Assembly (NCBI GenBank): GCA_035628335.1 | Contig: DASPKA010000040.1 | Coordinates: forward strand, 1-7,509 | Source: DASPKA01 sp035628335 | Lineage (GTDB): Bacteria; Patescibacteriota; Doudnabacteria; UBA920 | Reading direction: 5' to 3' | DNA: 7,509 nucleotides | In this document: positions 5,603-7,509 of the stretch, in pieces | How positions within the stretch are numbered: the stretch's first letter is position 1 | Layout: each line of letters starts with the position of its first letter | The notes under the pieces: model-generated | The model's database searches: none | What the model was told of the DNA's origin: nothing | The model's input: only the letters and a program-made list of their open reading frames with translations | Made by a program: the position numbers and the translations under genes

Positions 5603-6333
5603 ATAAAAAACTCCTGGAAACCCTTGAAAACATAGGCTTAAGTAGCTTAGAAAGCCAAATCTACTTGGCATTGTTACCTATTCATAAAGGTGGAATAAAA
5701 GCTATTTCTGATGCCGCCCAAGTAAAAAGAACCTCAGCATACTATGCTGTTGAATCCTTGATGAAGAAGGGTTTGCTGCATATTGAGCTCCAGGGATTAA
5801 AAAAGGTGTATGTGCCAGAACACCCAGACAAATTAAAAGAGCTGGTGGAGATAAAGCGAGACCAGCTCATTCGCAACTTTCCGGAACTCATTGCGCTATA
5901 CAATTTGGAAGGAAGTTCTGGAGTTATCAAGTATTTTCAGGGAGTTGAGGGGGTGAGAAACGCATATACCTTGCTACTTGCGCAGCTTAAACCAGACGAC
6001 TACTACCTCAGCATTTCAGAAGTAGAAGCTTGGTATAACACAGACCCAGACTTTTTTGAATTTATTCGAACGACTCGCAGTAAAAAACACCTTACTACTA
6101 GGATTCTAGTCAATAACACTCCTGCAAGTCTGGAGTACAAAGCGAAGGAAACCTACTACCGACAAAAGGTCAAAATCCTGCCGGAAGGCACCCGTTTCCC
6201 AAATACCATTACCATATCCCCATCTTGCATACTTTTTCACCAAGTAATTGCGCCAATATCAGCAATTTTAATAGAAAATCCTAGCCTAATTCATGTACAC
6301 AAAGAATTGTTCGAGATATTGTGGAGAACTTGA
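5599..6333 (+). CDS. TrmB-family winged-helix transcriptional regulator
   Basis: This 244-aa protein begins with a winged helix-turn-helix domain of TrmB type (about 4-84). The opening LLETLENIGLSSLESQIYLALL is the characteristic first helix pair. The recognition helix is around KRTSAYYAVESLMKKG (43-58), followed by the wing (LLHIELQGLKKVYVPE) and a connecting helix (76-92). The C-terminal part (106-244) alternates helices and strands and contains the segment VIKYFQGVEGVRNAY (109-123), which fits the effector or dimer domain found in short TrmB-like proteins; I see no sugar-binding motif that I could name. Such regulators are frequent in Patescibacteria. No other in-frame start is possible because a TAA lies 13-15 bases upstream. 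The divergent neighbour (heme-oxygenase-like gene) is the natural candidate target, along with its own promoter. Confidence 0.92.
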   Translation: MNKKLLETLENIGLSSLESQIYLALLPIHKGGIKAISDAAQVKRTSAYYAVESLMKKGLLHIELQGLKKVYVPEHPDKLKELVEIKRDQLIRNFPELIALYNLEGSSGVIKYFQGVEGVRNAYTLLLAQLKPDDYYLSISEVEAWYNTDPDFFEFIRTTRSKKHLTTRILVNNTPASLEYKAKETYYRQKVKILPEGTRFPNTITISPSCILFHQVIAPISAILIENPSLIHVHKELFEILWRT

Positions 6334-6357
6334 CAAAATATTAAAATCTTATATAAT
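6330..6357 (+). promoter_or_regulatory. Consensus sigma-70 promoter for a short terminated transcript
   Basis: TTGACA (6330-6335) and TATAAT (6352-6357) are both perfect, with a 16-bp spacer of A/T-rich sequence. The predicted start is A6364. The -35 box overlaps the stop codon of the TrmB-like gene. This is the best promoter in the window and implies a highly transcribed product. Confidence 0.85.
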
Positions 6358-6363
6358 ACCAGC

Positions 6364-6442
6364 ATGATGAACAAGATAAGTCCATCACCTAATATTCTTG
6401 TACTCTATGCCCTAAGGCGATTGCGCCTTAGGGCATTTTTTT
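6364..6442 (+). ncRNA. Predicted ~79-nt transcript: small RNA or attenuated leader of the 79-aa gene
   Basis: The transcript is bounded by a consensus promoter and a perfect intrinsic terminator. Inside it, ACAAGA (6371-6376) can pair with TCTTGT (6396-6401), giving a first hairpin before the terminator stem. The ribosome site of the next gene lies 12 bases past the T-run, so this RNA is the leader of that gene if polymerase reads through. I recognise no known riboswitch or sRNA family. A free-standing sRNA and a transcription-attenuation leader are both compatible with the sequence. Confidence 0.6.
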
Positions 6443-6444
6443 AA
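6364..6444 (+). CDS. Possible leaderless 26-aa leader peptide spanning the terminator
   Basis: The predicted transcription start A6364 is also the first base of ATGATG. A frame of 26 codons (MMNKISPSPN at its start) runs through the whole terminator stem and stops with TAA inside the T-run. Its second half is rich in Leu (five) and Arg (four), including CTA, AGG and CGA codons, because it reads through the palindrome. If translated, ribosomes would cover the terminator stem and favour read-through into the 79-aa gene. There is no ribosome site, and the frame could be accidental. Confidence 0.25.
   Translation: MMNKISPSPNILVLYALRRLRLRAFF
6408..6442 (+). terminator. Perfect intrinsic terminator
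   Basis: A 12-bp perfect stem (TGCCCTAAGGCG, 6408-6419, with CGCCTTAGGGCA, 6424-6435) has a four-base loop ATTG and is followed by seven T (6436-6442). It ends the short promoter-proximal transcript and would also stop read-through from the TrmB-like gene. Confidence 0.95.
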
Positions 6445-6464
6445 AGACAAAATCGGAGGTATAA

Positions 6465-6704
6465 ATGCTAAACAGAAATAGGCAAAAAACACTTACTTCA
6501 ATCCATGCCGCAATGGAAGAACTTTCAGTAAATGAAGAGTTTACAAAGCTGCCGTACGACAGACAACTCCAATTGGCGATGCAATTCTACCAATGCGAGC
6601 GTGCACGATTGCAAAAAGCTAAAATGCTGGTAGAGTTCCTCCTTAAAGACATTGCGCCTATTGGAGTCTCGCTCTACGCGTTATGGATAGCATTGCATAA
6701 GTAA
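6465..6704 (+). CDS. Small hypothetical protein with C-terminal hydrophobic segment
   Basis: The 79-aa frame has a strong ribosome site (GGAGGT, 6455-6460) and ends before a strong terminator, so it is very probably a real gene. Residues 1-53 are polar and helical, with a Gln/Arg-rich part (33-52). Residues 54-77 are hydrophobic with one charged pair near the start (MLVEFLLKDIAPIGVSLYALWIAL) and could form a single membrane helix, leaving a two-residue tail. I do not recognise it. Its only visible promoter is the one at 6330-6357, so expression depends on reading through the terminator at 6408-6442 or on an unseen promoter. Confidence 0.75.
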   Translation: MLNRNRQKTLTSIHAAMEELSVNEEFTKLPYDRQLQLAMQFYQCERARLQKAKMLVEFLLKDIAPIGVSLYALWIALHK

Positions 6705-6717
6705 TTCTTGCCTAAAC

Positions 6718-6760
6718 AATTATAAAAGCCTCACTTTTTAAAGTGAGGCTTTTATAATTT
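6718..6760. terminator. Bidirectional intrinsic terminator between convergent units
   Basis: A 20-bp perfect inverted repeat pairs 6718-6737 with 6740-6759 (core GCCTCACTTT / AAAGTGAGGC, loop of two to four bases). The core is flanked by AAAA on the left and TTTT on the right, giving a U-rich tail (TTTTATAATT) in both directions. It can end the plus-strand 79-aa gene and the minus-strand 16S transcript. Confidence 0.9.
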
Positions 6761-6956
6761 AACAACTAAATAGTGGCAAGTAATACAGAATACATCGTCT
6801 ATCAAGATTTGTGTATTGTTCTTTCAGCCTAAGTGCAATAGCCGAACTGGCAAAGCCAGTCCTCTGCTACTGTATGGAAAGGTAAAAGAACAATCGACCA
6901 CGAATAGAGTTTTAGTAACTTCGAAAAGTTGCCTAAATTAACTCATTTATCCTTAG
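6761..6956 (-). other. 16S rRNA trailer without tRNA, 23S or 5S gene
   Basis: These 196 bases lie between the mature 16S 3' end and the bidirectional terminator. I find no tRNA cloverleaf and no 23S start. The part next to the 16S end begins CTAAGGAT, which resembles common 16S-23S spacer starts. The main content is the branched hairpin at 6815-6894. No protein frame is supported. Confidence 0.7.
6815..6894 (-). other. Branched hairpin in the 16S trailer, possible processing stem with boxA-like arm
   Basis: A perfect 10-bp inverted repeat (ATTGTTCTTT / AAAGAACAAT, 6815-6824 and 6885-6894) encloses a second stem (CAATAGC 6836-6842 with GCTACTG 6866-6872, one mismatch). That stem encloses a third one with a three-base loop (ACTGGC 6846-6851 with GCCAGT 6855-6860). 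On the minus strand the first arm reads TGTTCTTT, which resembles the boxA antitermination element of rRNA operons. Possible roles are an RNase III-type processing site or antitermination signal. Confidence 0.6.
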
Positions 6957-7509
6957 AAAGGAGGTGATCCATGGACAGCTTCCGCTACCCATGCCTTGTT
7001 ACGACTTCGCGCCAGTTACGAGTATCGGACTAGACCAAATAAATTTTGGGCTTTATCCGCTCCCCGCTTCCATCGCGTGACGGGCGGTGTGTACAAAACC
7101 TGAGAACGTATTCACCGTAGCGAGGCTGATCTACGGTTACTAGCGATTCCGGCTTCATGAGGGCGAGTTGCAGCCCTCAATCCGAACTGAGGGTAGTTTT
7201 AAGGATTTGCTCCGCCTTACGGCCTTGCGTCCCTTTGTAGCTACCCATTGTAGCACGTGTGTAGCCCAGGTCGTAAGAGCCACGCTGATTTGACGTCATC
7301 CCCACCTTCCTCCGGGTTAAACCCCGGCAGTCTCGTTAGACACGGTAACTAACGATAAGGGTTGCGCTCGTTCAGGCACTTAAGCCTACATCTCACGACA
7401 CGAGCTGACGACAACCGTGCAGCACCTGTATATCACTCTCGAAGAAGTCTATGTTTCCACAGATGTGCAGATATATGTCAAGACCTGGTAAGGTTCCTCG
7501 CTTACCTAC
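6957..7509 (-). rRNA. rrs: 16S ribosomal RNA, 3' part (5' part outside the window)
   Basis: The minus strand contains the conserved 3' end GGATCACCTCCTTT (6957-6970) with the anti-Shine-Dalgarno CCUCC. It also has the decoding-site block seen as GACGGGCGGTGTGTACA on the plus strand (7079-7095), GAACGTATTCACCG, AGGGTTGCGCTCGTT, CATCTCACGACACGAGCTGACGAC and, at the edge, AACCTTACC. The right edge corresponds to about E. coli position 965. Compared with E. coli the covered part is some 25-30 nt shorter; about 13 nt of this is in helix 44. Helix 45 has a replaced but fully compensating stem around the conserved GGAA loop. No intron or insertion is seen in this part. Confidence 0.98.

Noticed and set aside
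5462..5671. 70-residue N-terminal extension of the heme-oxygenase-like protein (start at 5671)
   Set aside because: It would lie antisense over the start of the TrmB-like gene, has no ribosome site and low-complexity composition, whereas Met at 5461 has an ideal GAGGAGG.
6815..6894. Known riboswitch (cyclic-di-GMP or cobalamin type) suggested by CAAAGCC and nested stems
   Set aside because: The order of conserved blocks does not match these families, and there is no downstream gene on the plus strand to control; the element is in the 16S trailer.
6761..6956. tRNA gene in the 16S trailer
   Set aside because: No acceptor stem, no T-loop GTTCRA box in the right place and no anticodon arm could be formed on either strand.
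1..7509. CRISPR array, insertion sequence, toxin-antitoxin pair or phage genes
   Set aside because: No regular direct repeats, transposase or terminal inverted repeats, and no recognisable toxin, antitoxin or phage proteins were found.

Overview
The window looks like part of a small-genome bacterium of the Candidate Phyla Radiation (Patescibacteria). The right end is the 3' part of a divergent 16S rRNA gene on the minus strand. It has the anti-Shine-Dalgarno end CCUCCUUU but an unusual helix 45, a shortened helix 44 region and several mismatches to the usual 1492R primer site. A TrmB-type regulator, compact genes and a 16S gene with no 23S gene after it fit the same placement. UGA acts as a normal stop. 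The exact lineage cannot be fixed by eye.

Layout from left to right. Positions 1-751 (minus) hold the N-terminal 250 codons of an open gene that runs off the left edge; it has a helical front part followed by a nucleotide-binding Rossmann motif. Then, all on the minus strand, come a Nudix hydrolase (781-1311), a one-TM DUF883/ElaB-YqjD-like protein (1324-1617), a small secreted Tyr/Pro-rich protein (1727-2080), a compact HelD-like superfamily 1 helicase (2175-4004), and an overlapping pair encoding nickel superoxide dismutase and its maturation protease (sodN 4326-4820, sodX 4072-4344). Next is a heme-oxygenase-fold, probable diiron protein resembling DUF3050 (4892-5461), closed by its own terminator. 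The TrmB-like regulator (5599-6333) is divergent from it.

Right of the regulator, a consensus promoter (TTGACA, 16-bp spacer, TATAAT) drives a predicted transcript of about 79 nt that ends in a perfect 12-bp terminator, just upstream of a 79-aa small protein gene (6465-6704). This is either a small RNA or an attenuated leader. A 20-bp near-perfect hairpin (6718-6759) then separates this plus-strand unit from the convergent 16S transcription unit. The 16S trailer has a branched hairpin but no tRNA, 23S or 5S gene, so the 16S gene appears to be unlinked.

Functionally the protein genes lean towards oxygen and redox stress: Ni-SOD with its protease, a Nudix enzyme of MTH1/MutX type, a possible diiron oxidase-like protein and a flavoprotein-like N-terminus. 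The HelD-like helicase may act in recycling of RNA polymerase. The shared theme is an inference from gene content; no shared regulatory site was demonstrated.
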